A stretch of 64,000 nt of DNA from assembly GCA_022828595.1 (NCBI GenBank), contig JAKGHH010000005.1:59701655-59765654 (forward strand), written 5' to 3'. The notes beneath the pieces were generated by a model, which was not told the DNA's origin, did no database searches, and saw only the letters and a program-made list of their open reading frames with translations. This DNA is from Nelumbo lutea (taxonomy: Eukaryota > Streptophyta > Magnoliopsida > Proteales > Nelumbonaceae). Positions within the stretch are counted from its first letter, which is position 1. Each line of letters starts with the position of its first letter. The position numbers and the translations under genes were made by a program. Of the stretch, positions 22,700 to 34,269 are shown in pieces.

Positions 22700-23110
22700 C
22701 AGCCTCTAGGGCTGTTAATGCAAAACTGAACAGGTGAAACTTATTATGTCAGATCTGATTCTATATGGTTTTGTTCCGATTAGTAATCGGATTAATAATT
22801 GGATTTGGACTGGTTCTTTTTGTCCAAATAATTCAGACCCAAAATAATTATATAATTAATAATAAATAAAGATTTATAATTTTTATTATATTTTATGTCA
22901 ATAATAAATTTCATAAATAGGATACAAGATGCTTATGGTTAAAAACACATCTTAATGTTCTAAATTGTTATTATCATTCGCAATTATAGGTGTCTAGTAT
23001 AATCGGATCTATCTAATTGGTTCTGGGTATGGTCCCGTTTAAAAATAGGAATGGAATTGGTATACACTATCCCAAACCAAACCTGATCCATAACAGCCAC
23101 TTTACTTAGG
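22700..23110. repeat. Degenerate MITE-like segment
   Basis: It starts near AGGGCTGTTAATGCAAAAC and contains GATTAGTAATCGGATTAAT and GATCCATAACAGCC, which are common words of hAT-like MITEs. No clean termini or target duplication were found. Confidence 0.3.
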
Positions 23111-23129
23111 GGGCAATGACACGTAGGTA

Positions 23130-23690
23130 GGATTATCAATGGGCAGAATATTGGTCCAATCCAACCTGGTCCAATATGATTTTATTACAAATGGACTGGT
23201 CCAATCCAATCGGATGAATAATTTAAATTATTCTGAAAAAATCCAATTTAATGTCTGAACTATTCAATCTTTTCAATTTTTTTTTTTTTTTATAATCTAG
23301 AATGGGTCCAACCCAAGAACCCAGGTTTTTCTATTCACTTTTTCAATATATCGACACTTTACTTGCCGTAAATTACAGCCACACATCTCACAATGATGGC
23401 GATGTGTGGCTGCAATTCGCGATGAATAGAGTGCGGACATCCATATGCTTTATCTTCTGTTATATTAGTTCAATCTTACAATTCAGTATAAATCTATTAT
23501 AGATGGAACAGGTCCAATCCAATCCTCTAACGAGTACTTTAGAGTTTGGATCATTAAATCTGGACCAATCCAATTCAATAGTCTTATTACACCATCAAAC
23601 CCGTTAAAATTGATTTTGATTCGGATGAAATCCAATCCAAACTTGATTTTGAACTAAAGTCAACAGGATTGGGTGACTTTTATTACATTT
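23130..23690. repeat. Degenerate copy of the TAGGGGTGTCAAT family, inverted
   Basis: Repeated words (GGTCCAATCCAA, GAACTATTCAATC, GGACCAATCCAATTC) follow the order of the reverse complement of the element at 2189-2571. The middle (about 23295-23500) is unrelated and contains a short perfect hairpin, so something probably inserted there. Ends are eroded. Confidence 0.45.
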
Positions 23691-23699
23691 TTGTTTTAA

Positions 23700-24260
23700 T
23701 TAAAATACCATAATTTTTCGTTAATTGTAAACACCTACCATACTAAGAGCCAACTGGTTAACATAGTAGTGGGGGGAGAGACTGGAGAGAGTACTAATTA
23801 ACATGGTAAATCCTTGCTCATCCAGATGATATGCATTCAGTTAATGGACAAAACCATGTCAAAGAAATCTATTGAATGAAAAGTAAAAAACAAAAGTAAA
23901 AAAATCATATTTTCCTGATGTGTCAATTATTTTTGTGCAATAAAACAAAAGTAAAAAAATCATACAATAAACAAACCTTACGACCAAGTCACCTATGAAT
24001 TAAGTGCTTTAAGTTCAACGGAGTCAGGCTTCATATTGGTCAAGCTCTTGGTCATTCTGACGGCTCCCTTAGCCTGGTTTTGATTCCATTCTGTAATGGT
24101 TAATCAGGGGATGCCCAGTCATTGTCAACTTTGCACAGGCTGAGCACAATTTTATATAATTACCATCTGTTCGGTCAAATGTCTGAAAGGATAATCAAAT
24201 AGCGATGCACGACTTGACTTTTGTTGCGGCCTTGTGTATATAAAGACCCCTCAAAGCATG
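23700..24260. other. Unannotated intergenic DNA
   Basis: I see no gene, RNA or repeat end that I can support in this interval. Confidence 0.45.
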
Positions 24261-24264
24261 GGGT

Positions 24265-26379
24265 AAAAAAGTTTGGATGGCTCTAAAATTTGACATGAGT
24301 ATGGCTTATGACATAGTGGAGTGGAGTTTCTTGGAGGGGGTTCTAACAAAGTTAGGTTTTGGAAACAAATGGGTAGCTTGGATATTGGAGTGTATCTCAT
24401 CAGTATCCTAACATATCTTGATAAATAAATCTCTAGGTAGACCTTTCTCTCCTGAAAGGAGAATTAGACAAGGAGATCCTCTATCCCCATACCTTTTTCC
24501 TATTTGTACCTGAAGCTCTCTCCACTTACCTTCATCACCTTGTTTTGCATAAAAGAATTTCAAGTGTGAAACTAAACAAGAATTGTCCAATAATTTCCCA
24601 CCTTTTTTTTTGTAGATGACAGCTACCTCTTTACGAGGGCAACCCCATCTGAAAGTCAAAATTTGATAGTGGCAGTCAAACTTTATAAAAGCCTTCTAGC
24701 CAACAAGTAAAATTTTCCAAGTCTGAGATTTTTTTCAACAAAAAATTTCATCCAAAGTTATAAAAACTCTTAGCTAGAAGATTAAAAATAAAAAAGGTAA
24801 ACCATCTTGGAATCTATCTGAGCTTACTCACAGCTGTTGGAAGATCAAAGAAATATTTATTTAACCATTTGACAAGGAGAATTCAGTCCAAAACTTCCAA
24901 GTGGAATGAACTTCTCCTTTCAAATGGTGTGAGAAAAAAGTCCTTCTGAAATCTGTAGTTGCTGCCATTCTAAATTACACTATGTCTTGCTTTTTGCTCC
25001 CTAAAGCCATCTGCCATGAGATGAAAAAATCTCAAAGAAGATTCTGGTGGGGATCACAAGAAAAACATAACAAAATAAATTTGGTAAGTTAGGAGATCAC
25101 AAGTAGAAACAAAGGTAATGGTGGGCTGAGCTTTAGAGACTCAATGTGTTTCAACAAGGCCCTTCTAGCAAAGCAGGCCTAGATACTAGGTACAGAAGAA
25201 AACAACCTCAGGTGCAAAGTAATAAAAGCAAGATATCTAAAAGGAAAAAATTTTCTAACTAATAACCTATAGCACAGAGGATCCTGGGGCTGGCAAAGTA
25301 TACTAGCTGGAAGAGAAATCCACAAGTTAAGGGCTAGCTGGGAAGATCCTTGGTTGAAGGACATCCTAGATTTCAGACTAATGGGCCCAAACCCAGGAAA
25401 CAATGGGCCCGTTTGGGTAAAGGATCTCATAGATCAACAAAGAAGATGTTGAAACCTAGAAATCATTAGAGAGCATTTTACAAAAGACTTTGAAGACCAA
25501 GTTAAAAAAAAAAAACCCTTTAGCTACTAGTAATTGGGAAGACAGACTAATATGGAATGGGAGTAAGAATGGTTTGTTCTCTGTCAAGTCGGCCTATTTC
25601 CTTTCTAGCAAAGAAAGATTTGAATCCCATCTTGGAAACCAATATGCAATTAGAATCAATAATCAAAACAAAGTACATTAGAAAGAATTATGGAAACTAA
25701 AAATTGACCCAAAGATCAAACACTTCATCTGGAAATGTCTATGGGATGCAATAGCAGTCAAGAATAATTTAGCAAGAAGAAAAATAGTTCAATCTAATAT
25801 TTGTCCAATTTGCTCCAAAGAACCAAAGACAATTATGCATGCCCTCTTCAAATGTGATTTTGCTAGATTTTTGTGGTTTGGTTCATGCTTTAGCTATAAC
25901 TCAGATCTTGCACCAAACGATTTTAAAATCTGGTTTAACATTTGGATAGTTAATTGCAGTTTGCTGAAAGACAGGAAAGTGGAGCTTCTAAACTATTGGA
26001 CTATGTTGTTATGAATCATTTGGAAGAGTAGAAATAAACATGTTTTTGAAAATGAACTCCTTAATCCACAACTATCATCTATCTTTTAACAGGGCCTGGA
26101 AGGAAAGGAAAATGATTTTGCTAAAAAAATGGCAAGGTTCCTTGCAAATGGTTAAAGAAAATAGTCCACCTCTTTTGTGGAAGCCCCTAAAGTAAAAATC
26201 CCTGAAGATAAATGTGGGTGGTAGTTTTGTGAGAGTAGATAAGGCTGGCAAAAGGACTATCGGATTAAGGTGTTTACACTGAAGTGATACCTTTATGGTT
26301 AGCAAACTGGGTGGAGTTTTCCCTCCTTTGTAATTTCTGCTCTTTGTAGTTTGCTTTCCTTACCCCCCCAAAAAAAAAT
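24265..26379 (+). mobile_element. 5'-truncated, decayed L1-type LINE (ORF2 fragment)
   Basis: The segment starts inside reverse transcriptase: [20 protein letters not shown] corresponds to GKKRWMALKHDMSKAYDRVEW of the LINE at 53552. RRIRQGDPLSPYLF and the catalytic-type FVDDSYLFTRATPSES follow, then a long stop-ridden stretch. A zinc-binding zf-RVT region (KIDPKIKHFIWKCLWDA, ICPICSKEPKTIMHALFKC) is at about 25695-25870. It ends in CTTACCCCCCCAAAAAAAAA at 26379, a short poly-A as in target-primed integration. The 3' end text resembles that of the longer LINE. Many stops and frameshifts; no target duplication identified. Confidence 0.85.
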
Positions 26380-26626
26380 CTAGTCTCCCACTATCATCGG
26401 ATCAAAATACTTTCTCTTCCCCTATACCATACAATCCATACTCTTGCTCAATACCCAGGGGCCTAATAATGTGCATCCTATGTATGTTGGTATATATTGA
26501 AGAGTTCCGGAGCTCCGGAGCTCATCCAATTCCATTAATGTTAATTTCCAAATTGGTAAGTGTTCACTAGTTTGCTACTCTTTTTTGGTCTAAAATTTTC
26601 ATTAGCTAAGCTTTTCATTTTATTTA

Positions 26627-27337
26627 GGGTTCATTTGGTTCGAGGGAATAAGAATCTGGAATTGGAATCGGATTGGTTCATTCTCAATCTAGATGTTTGG
26701 TTAAATGGAATTCTAGGCGGAATGCCCATTCCCTAACCCACCCCAAAGAATGCATTTGCTTTCCAGGGGTGCCATTCCCATGTCGTGTTTCATGCTACCA
26801 AAATGTCATACACACCCACAATGAAACACGACATTCCCCCACATGGTTGTACGTGGTAAGTATTAACTCCACGTGGCACTTATTTGTAGTTGCAAAGGGA
26901 TGGTGGTATTGGACCCTATACAGCCAACGGTTCCTCTCCCCATTTTAGAGTCAATATTTACCACGTGGTACTTACTATGAAATAAGTTGGACCCCACTTA
27001 ATAAACACCTCTTAATAGAATTTTTTATGCATTTTTTGCAATTTCTGCAAAATTTGAGTATTTTCATGCATTTTTTTAATTTTTTTACAAAATTATTGTA
27101 ACTTTTGCATTTCTTGCAAAATTTCTACAATTTCTGCATTTTTTTGGTATTTTCATGCATTTTCTGCTTTTTTATTAGGGGCAAAATTGAAAATTATGGC
27201 TGATTCCGATTCTAGTCTCTTAATGAACCAAACAGCATAAATCAGAATCTGATTCCAATTCCAATTCTGGTCTGAACCAAACAACCAAGTAAAATAGGCT
27301 ATTCCAATTCCAATTCCAATTGCAAACCAAATAGGCC
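26627..27337. mobile_element. PIF/Harbinger-like TIR element
   Basis: A 711 bp non-coding element. Left end GGGTTCATTTGGTTCGAGG and right end CAAACCAAATAGGCC are imperfect inverted repeats. TTTA flanks both sides (26623-26626, 27338-27341), compatible with the 3 bp TWA duplication plus one chance base. The centre has AT-rich repeats of TTTTGCATTTTTTGC type. Confidence 0.6.
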
Positions 27338-27473
27338 TTTAAATATTGGGATGCACCTGAGGGTTCATGTGTAATTGCAATTGTGCATCAATAACCACTC
27401 CTGTTAAATTGCAAAGATGTATATCGGAGGAATATAGGTTTATGATCAAAATACAGAATCAATCATATATTTA

Positions 27474-27605
27474 GGCGATGTTTGGTTTGAAGAAAAAGGT
27501 AGGGAAAGGAAGGGGAAGGCAAGAAAATTTATTTCAAAGCTTATAAGGATTTTCTTACTTTTTCTTTTCTTTCCCTACTTTTTCTTTCAAACCAAACATG
27601 GTGCC
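27474..27605. mobile_element. Short palindromic MITE (ATGTTTGGTTTGAAGAAAAAGG)
   Basis: A 132 bp near-palindrome. The left arm GGCGATGTTTGGTTTGAAG and right arm CTTTCAAACCAAACATGGTGCC pair over their length. TTTA precedes it. A sister copy with a clean TTA duplication lies at 33776-33864, supporting a Harbinger (Tourist-like) origin. Confidence 0.6.
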
Positions 27606-27740
27606 TTCTTTCGGACCATTTCTTATAGGAATTAAAAGGGCTGTTGCCGACGGTCAAATATTCATAGCTAACTTCTCCAAAATTTCCATATCTTGTTATC
27701 GGCTTATTACAATTAAATATTTTTTTAATTCTTGTTATCA

Positions 27741-28120
27741 TTAGCGGGGACGCATGCGGTGCACGGGAAATCGTAAAAATTTAATAATTTTATTTAATAT
27801 TATTTAATATTAAATTAATAATTAAAATTTATTGTTAATTAACTAAAAGTATTCAAAGTTATTATTAATATTTAAAATTTAATAATTGTATTTTTTATTA
27901 AATATTGATTTGTAGAAAATAATTATTGTTAATTTAATATAAATAAACATTTTTCAATAAATTTAGTTTTATTAATAATTTATAGTAATTTTAATAATTG
28001 TTATTATTTTTATTATCTTTAAATGAAATTTTGATTAACTTTAAAATAAATAAAAAATAATAGCAAAAGCTAACACTTTTTTATTAATTTCACTAATAAT
28101 TAATAACTATATATGAATGA
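27741..28120 (-). mobile_element. Helitron-like 3' terminus, minus strand
   Basis: On the minus strand the sequence ends ...CCCGTGCACCGCATGCG then TCCCCG then CTAA followed by T. A short hairpin, a 6 nt spacer and CTRR before a T is the 3' end expected of a Helitron. The body to the right is AT-rich. The 5' TC end is not identified, so the right boundary given is only where the AT-rich text stops. Confidence 0.4.
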
Positions 28121-28364
28121 CAATGGAGTGGGTTCAAGGTGGGGCACCCATCCCTATCCTTGCCCCATAGTCAAGACACTCTATTCCATTCCTGTCTCGT
28201 CGCCAATGTTAGGCGGATTCAGGGCAAGGCAACCACTCCCCAATGCCGGGCGAGTTTAGGGGCAAGGCACCACACTCCTCATCAAGGATAGGAACTCCTT
28301 GAATTTTCCTGTCTCGTCCCCAGTATTGGGTGGGTTCAAGTAGAGGTGTAAATCAGGTCGTGTT

Positions 28365-28425
28365 GGGCTGGCACGACACGACCCACATGTGGCCGCACAA
28401 AGTGGGGGTCGTGTCGTGCTAGCCC
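28365..28425. repeat. 20 bp-arm hairpin with GCACGACACGACCC
   Basis: GGGCTGGCACGACACGACCC (28365-28384) and GGGTCGTGTCGTGCTAGCCC (28406-28425) are inverted copies with one mismatch around a 21 nt loop. It sits in a larger GC-rich repeat (about 28340-28580) with many GGCCCATGG and GGGCCA words, probably a decayed MITE. Confidence 0.65.
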
Positions 28426-29176
28426 ATGGGGCGTCCTAGGACGTGCCTCCCTCCCCTAGGATAATTTGGGGGATCAGTTCGGCACGGCCCATGGCCCATG
28501 CCATGTTGTGGGTTGGGTTAGTCCATGGGCCAAGCCTTGGGCCAGGCTACGGAATGGGCGAATCTATGAGAGGTCCATTTAAAAAAAAATTGAACAAGAT
28601 GTTTAAATTTTTATTTCATATGGTTTTTTATGTATATACAATTAGACCTATTCATGGGCCAAGTAACCCGATGGCCTGTCCCGACCTGACCCGTTATTTT
28701 TTAGGCTTTGACAAAATTTCAAGCCTGTGGGCTCGAGCTCAAGCTTTCTCAAATAAGCCCAGCCCAATACTATTACATAAATAAAGAAGTACATATGTTA
28801 TAATGTATAAATAAATAAATAAATATATATATATATATATATATATTCTTCTTAAATTATTAATAAATATCAATTTACTATTAAGAAATATAAATTAGTT
28901 TATTAATTTATCAATTTATTACTAAACTAATAAAACATTAGTTTAAAAAAATATATACTAAAAATAAGACATTTTGTGTACAAATCGGGCTTCAAGCTTT
29001 ATATAAGGCCTAGGCTTGGGCTTAGGCTTGCACATTTTCTATTGATAAAGAGGCCCGTGTTAATTATAAAACTATGATTTTTTATTAATTAAAATTTTTA
29101 TTTAATTCTAGTCTAGTATAAAAATATATATAACATTTCTATATATATTAATATAAAATTTGTTATTTAAATATTA

Positions 29177-29908
29177 TAGGGTTGTTCACAGGTCGGGTTG
29201 GGTCGGTTTACTGGGGTTTTCCCAACCGACTAGACCTTGTCAAGTTACCTGAGATGGAAACCGAAACCAACCCAGTGTTAAGCAAAACCGACTTGGTCGG
29301 TTTGAGTCGGGTTGGGTCGGTTTGGGTCGATTTCGGTTTTGCTCCAGTACAAAAAGGACATAGAAGCCTAGAAGGAAATATCTATTCTAAAAACTGAAAA
29401 CTGAAAACTGAAGTTTTTAAGATATTTTCTAAAAATATATTTAAAAAGTTAGAATTAGAATAGAAGACAAAAATTATCAAGAAAATAGAAAGTCAAACTG
29501 TTTTATAGAAAGAAGACTGAAATTTGTATATTTCAAGAAACTTTCTAATTTCTAATCTAAGTAAAAAATGACACCTAATTCTAATTGTAATTGCCTAATT
29601 GGTTGCCTATTTGGTGTAAAAGACTATAGAAACTAGGATAGAGACAACTTAATTAAATAGGAACTAGAAGATCTGGTTAGGTTGTAATTAGGAATTAGGA
29701 TAGAGGCAACTTAGTTAAGTAGGAACTAAGTCGGTTCGGTTCGGATCGGTTTCAGTTTTGTGTGAAAACCAAAACTGACCCGAACCATTGGTTTATGAAT
29801 TTGTACAACCCAAAACCGATCGGTGCTTATGAAAACCCGGCCAACTCGGATTTGGTCGGTCCAGATTGGTCGGTTTGGTCGAGTTGGGCCTTCTTATGAA
29901 TAGCCCTA
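29177..29908. mobile_element. hAT-like element, 732 bp
   Basis: Left end TAGGGTTGTTCACAGGTCGG and right end GGCCTTCTTATGAATAGCCCTA are inverted relatives. The element is flanked by perfect 8 bp repeats AAATATTA (29169-29176 and 29909-29916). The interior repeats GGTCGGTTTGGGTCG. No transposase is encoded, so it is non-autonomous. Confidence 0.8.
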
Positions 29909-29994
29909 AAATATTATATAATAATATTTACCATATCTGCATATAACTTCCAAGTAGCTTATTATATAGGGGTTATTTAGTTGGGGCCCTATAT

Positions 29995-30696
29995 GCTAAA
30001 ACCATCATTAGACTCCAAAAGTTTGATACCTAATTAGACTTCCAATCTCATTATCATAGATAATGTGTGGGCATTGTGCATATCTCAGCTAGACCTAACT
30101 CAAAAGATAATAGTTGCTTGAGACTGCAAATTATCATATTAAAATATTGCTAATTTCTTGACAAAAGCTAATTAAATGTAATTTTCTAGAAATTAAATAT
30201 AACTTTTTGGTAATTAAATGTAATTTTTATTTTATTTATAACTTAAATTATAATTATTGTTAACTACAATTTAAAAATAATTATTGTTAATTATATTACT
30301 ATTAATAATTAAAGTGCATTATTTTTTCATTATTATTCAGTATTTTTGGCAATAACATACAATTCATTTAATTTTTTAATTATTTTTAGTATTTCAATTA
30401 AGCTTTAGGTTTTTCAGAATTTTCAGATTTTTAACTAATTTTGGTGTTTCTTCATTATTATTCAATATTTTTTTCATATGAGTATTTTTCAATAATTTTC
30501 AGTATTTTCAGCATTTATTTTTGCATATGAATCACTACAAAATTAATTTGCATTTGTATTCAGTAAAAATAAATTAAATAACTAAATAAATATCGTAGTT
30601 AATAAAAACTACTACTAACTTTCAATATTAAATCTTTCAAGTTATTACTTTAATATTAATTAATAGTAAATAAAATTATTAAATATTTCAGATTGT
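29995..30696. other. AT-rich non-coding body, possibly Helitron interior
   Basis: Long AT-rich text with TTAATAATTAAA and ATTTTTCAGTATTTT words and no coding frame. It ends at the Helitron-like terminus at 30697-30723 and may be its interior, but I could not find the 5' end. Confidence 0.35.
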
Positions 30697-30723
30697 CCCA
30701 TGCATCGCACGGGTCCCCGCTAG
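30697..30723 (+). mobile_element. Helitron-like 3' terminus, plus strand
   Basis: CCCATGC-ATC-GCACGGG can form a 7 bp stem with one mismatch. TCCCCG and CTAG follow, and then T. This is the same layout as the minus-strand terminus at 27741 and the one at 60533-60559, so all three likely belong to one family. Confidence 0.5.
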
Positions 30724-31250
30724 TAATTAAATAAATACCATAGTTAATAAAAAATACTCCTAATTTTCAATAATTTTTGGCTTGGGTGTTTTTTTTATAA
30801 TTTTTGGTATTTTTTAATAATAAAATACTATTAACTATACTTTTTAATTATTTTCAATAAATACCCTTATTAATATAAAATATTGTTAATTTCTAGTATT
30901 TTTTTTTATTTTTAGTATTTTAATTATGTTAAGTTTTATAGAATTTTTTGGATTTTTAATTAATTGTTGGTATTTTAAAACTATCAATTAATTTTTTTAT
31001 TAGCGTTTGTTAAAGTATCAACTGATAAGTTATCTAATAATATTATTAAAACTATCAATTAATAATTTTATATTTAAATTTCTTATTTTTATTAGCGTTT
31101 ATTAAGTTGGATTTTTAAGTGGAATTGAAACATATTTTTAATATCTATTAAGTTCTGTTAATATTTTTTTAGTGAAAGTTTAGTGGATTTTTAAATTAAT
31201 AATTTTTTTGATTATTTAACCTCAACATATTTATATTATTTGATTTATAT

Positions 31251-31516
31251 CATGGTTTTCTAAACCGGACCGGACCGGAAAAATTAGAAATCGGTTACCC
31301 CAGAACCGTTATTTTGCAAACAAACATTGATTTGGTTGGCAAACCACTGACCCGAACGATCAAACTGTACGATCAAACTGTTTGAATCATCTAACGGTTT
31401 TGGCCTTTTTTTTTTGTCAAAATGGGTCATCCATTTGGTTCATATGGTCGGGACCGTTCGACCTGAAAATTGAACCTCTGACCGGTTTGTTGTCCGGTTT
31501 GATTTTCAAAACCTTG
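31251..31516. mobile_element. hAT-like MITE (CATGGTTTT family), complete
   Basis: A 266 bp element with ends CATGGTTTTCTAAACCGGAC and GATTTTCAAAACCTTG. Perfect 8 bp flanking repeats ATTTATAT at 31243-31250 and 31517-31524. Family relatives are at 33937, 46101, 49746 and 50684. The interior carries GGTTTGACC and AACGGTTT words. Confidence 0.85.
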
Positions 31517-31533
31517 ATTTATATTATTACTAT

Positions 31534-31568
31534 TCTCTCTCTCTCACTCTCTCTCTCTCTCTCTCTCT
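31534..31568 (+). repeat. (CT)n microsatellite
   Basis: About 17 CT dinucleotides interrupted once by CA. Confidence 0.9.
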
Positions 31569-32021
31569 TAAATGTCTTTTTTTAAATGTAATAATAACAT
31601 GCATTAAAATAAGAGGCCTTGGAAAACCCATTGGTCTCCCTCTAATAGTGTGTAGCTTTATTAATCTAATCAAGATAAACAACGATTACTGTTTTATATT
31701 TTTAAAACAAAAGAAAATAAGAAAAAATGCAAAAAAAATAGAGAAAATAAACAAATAACTTCTCCCAAAGGAGAGACATGCTGACATGGGCAGACCAATT
31801 TTAATATATAGATAGATAGATAGATATAGTCACAATTTTTGTTTATGTCGTTTAGTAAATAAATTTAAATGAAATAAAAAAGAAAGGCACAAAGTAGTGG
31901 TACCTTCTGCGACATTACAATATGATATAATTAGTCCTTTGTCTAGTTGTTTAAAAAGCAATAAATTGAAGCAATACTAAGGCTTCCGACTGGTTGTAGC
32001 AGGGAGACTTGGGATTTAATA

Positions 32022-32445
32022 TGCTACGATCCATTTGTCCCATGTTTGTAGTATGGGAATCTAATATGTGAGGTATCCCACATCGGTAGTATGGGATGTT
32101 GTTGTAGGTTATATATGTGTTTGGCTTCCCTCCCTCTAACACCTAGCTTTTAAGGGTGGGTTCTCCTAAGTCACATAACAAATGGTGTCAGAGCCTACGC
32201 TATGTTTCTAGTTGCAATCGTGCAACACAGGTGGTGATGTCAGTATTATAAAGTTCGGTCGGGACTAGGTGGACTATCGTAAAGCTGGCCTACGTGAAAG
32301 TCAAGACTGTGGAGCATGGTGGAATGTTACGAACCATTTGTCCCATGTGGGTAGTACGGGATGTTGTTGTAGGGTATATATGTGTTTGGGTTCCCTCCCT
32401 CTAATAGTTAGTTTTTAGGGGTGAGTTCTCCTAAGTCACATAACA
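32022..32445 (+). mobile_element. TRIM (terminal-repeat retrotransposon in miniature)
   Basis: A 424 bp element. The left LTR (32022-32180, starting TGCTACGATCCATTTGTCCC and ending TCACATAACA) and right LTR (32325-32445, TGTTACGAACC...TCACATAACA) match, with an extra 38 bp duplication in the left copy. A methionine-tRNA type PBS (TGGTGTCAGAGC, 32183-32194) follows the left LTR by 2 bp. A purine-rich GGAGCATGGTGGAA precedes the right LTR. The internal part is about 144 bp and non-coding. No clean target duplication was seen. Confidence 0.8.
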
Positions 32446-32461
32446 GAATTGTGCCTAGGTT

Positions 32462-33490
32462 GGGGGTAGTAGTGGCAATTGGGCAGTTTGGGTTGGGTTT
32501 ATTTGGGGTTGAGCTTCAACCAAATCCATTTAATCCGCCAATCCATTAATGACCCAATTATATAAAATTAAATGGATTGGGTTCAACCCAAACCCGCCTT
32601 GACCCAATCCAACCTTCCCAAACCCATTAATCTTATAATTATGTACTTAAAACAAAAAACTAATTCCCACTTGACAAATAAGTTGATCATAGCTTGGTAG
32701 TAATAGCAATTGTTATTTATACAAGTGGTGAAGGTTCAAATCACAATACATGCATGTTATTTTTACACAAGTGGCGAAGGCATTTGATTATGTTCGAGTT
32801 CCGGGTTTGACCAAACCACTTAGGTTCAAACTCGTCAGACCTTGAACTATCTAATTGGATTGTTTGCGAGCTAATCACATTAAGACCGGTTGAACCGCTT
32901 GGATTCAAATCAATTCAGTCGGACCAGGTCAGACTGGTTCAAGGCAAATAAATGGGGCCGGTCCAAATTTGGGTCGGGTTGTACAAATACAGGTCAGACC
33001 AGTGATCCAAACTGGTCAAAGCAAGTGGGCTAGATCGTACCAGGTCTGGGTCGAACCAATCCATCCAGACCGCTTTGGGTTCAGGTCGACCCAGATTGGT
33101 ATAATCTGGATCAGGTTGTGTTTGAACTGGACTGACCGAGTTGAAAAGGTCTGTACTTGGGTCGGGTTGATTTGGATTTATGTCAATTTGGGTGAAGTGT
33201 ATCGAGGTAAAACTAATTTTAGTCAATAATTAATAGAAAATTAATGTATTAATTATAAATTATTTCACTTAAATGAAGAAAATTAAAAAAAGGCTAAAGA
33301 ATTAATACTTGTGTCTTTAGTGGTTAATTCAATAATTATTTACAACTCAATCCGATCTAACCCATTTAAATTGACCCAATAGATGATCGACCCATTTTCA
33401 ACCCACCAAATAAATGGACAGTTTGGGTGGATTAAATATAGAGTGAATTGGGTGAATTCAACATGTTGAATGAGAAATTTTCACCCCTAA
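32462..33490. repeat. Degenerate repeat rich in TTGGGTT/AACCCAA and GGTCGG words
   Basis: Left text GTAGTGGCAATTGGGCAG and right text GAAATTTTCACCCCTAATTG resemble inverted hAT-like termini, and the inside shows words such as GACCCAATCCAACC and GACTGACCGAGTTG. A different repeat seems to be nested at about 32800-33230. No target duplication; the open frames on both strands here are repeat artefacts. Confidence 0.4.
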
Positions 33491-33775
33491 TTGAGGTTAT
33501 GGGTTTATTGAGCTATAGGCTGAGATAAAAGTAGGCCATGCGAAGCTGTAGGGCTCTATATGAAAGGCCTCAATTTCTTATTTAGAGGCATATGATCAGA
33601 TAAATCATAGAGACGAAATTTGATAAAAAAAAATGAAAAGAAATAAAATTTGGTAAGGCGAAATCAGCCCATATATGACCAACCAAAAATTCAATTTTAT
33701 TAAGCTGTTAGATAACACTTAACAGATTTATTTACGCATATTTTCTGCCATGTTAGAAGATTTTTTAATACTTTA

Positions 33776-33864
33776 CTGTGTTTGGTTTGAAGAAAAGGTA
33801 ATTAAGTAAATATATATAAAGTTGTATAGGTTTTCTTACCTTTTCTTTCAAATCAAATATAACC
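33776..33864. mobile_element. Short Tourist-like MITE
   Basis: An 89 bp near-palindrome CTGTGTTTGGTTTGAAGAAA...TTTCTTTCAAATCAAATATAACC, flanked by TTA on both sides (33773-33775, 33865-33867). TTA is the PIF/Harbinger target duplication. It is a sister of the copy at 27474. Confidence 0.7.
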
Positions 33865-33936
33865 TTATAGGTAGGGGATTCTTGCAGGCTTGCAGCCAAA
33901 AAAAATTGGTGTTGGGGGCTAATCTTTCCATTTTAT

Positions 33937-34258
33937 CATGGTTTTAAAAAACAACCCAGAAATGGAACCATTCAGGCCACCAGTTTCTGGGTTGATGGTT
34001 CAATTATCCGGTTTGAATGGACAGCCTGTGCTGACAACAAAATTAAAAAAATAAAAATAATTAAAAATATAAAACGGCAAAAAACCATTGAACAAGTCAA
34101 TGGGCTAATGGTTCGATCACCTGGATTAACGGATCATTGACCAATTCAACAGTTTATTACCAGAGATCGGGTTTGGGGTAAAACGGAACCGATTGTCTAA
34201 ACTGTTTTCTGGGTCAAACGGTCTGACTGTCTGAATCAACAACTATTCGAAAACCATG
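33937..34258. mobile_element. hAT-like MITE (CATGGTTTT family), complete
   Basis: A 322 bp element whose ends are CATGGTTTTAAAAAACAACC and CTATTCGAAAACCATG. Perfect 8 bp flanks CATTTTAT at 33929-33936 and 34259-34266. Confidence 0.87.
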
Positions 34259-34269
34259 CATTTTATTCA

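Noticed and set aside
28443..28784. 113-codon frame starting MPPSPRIIWG
   Set aside because: Composed of GGCCCATGG repeat text; no domain.
32939..33229. Overlapping plus and minus frames of similar composition
   Set aside because: Arise from GGTCGG/CCGACC-type repeat text within a degenerate repeat.
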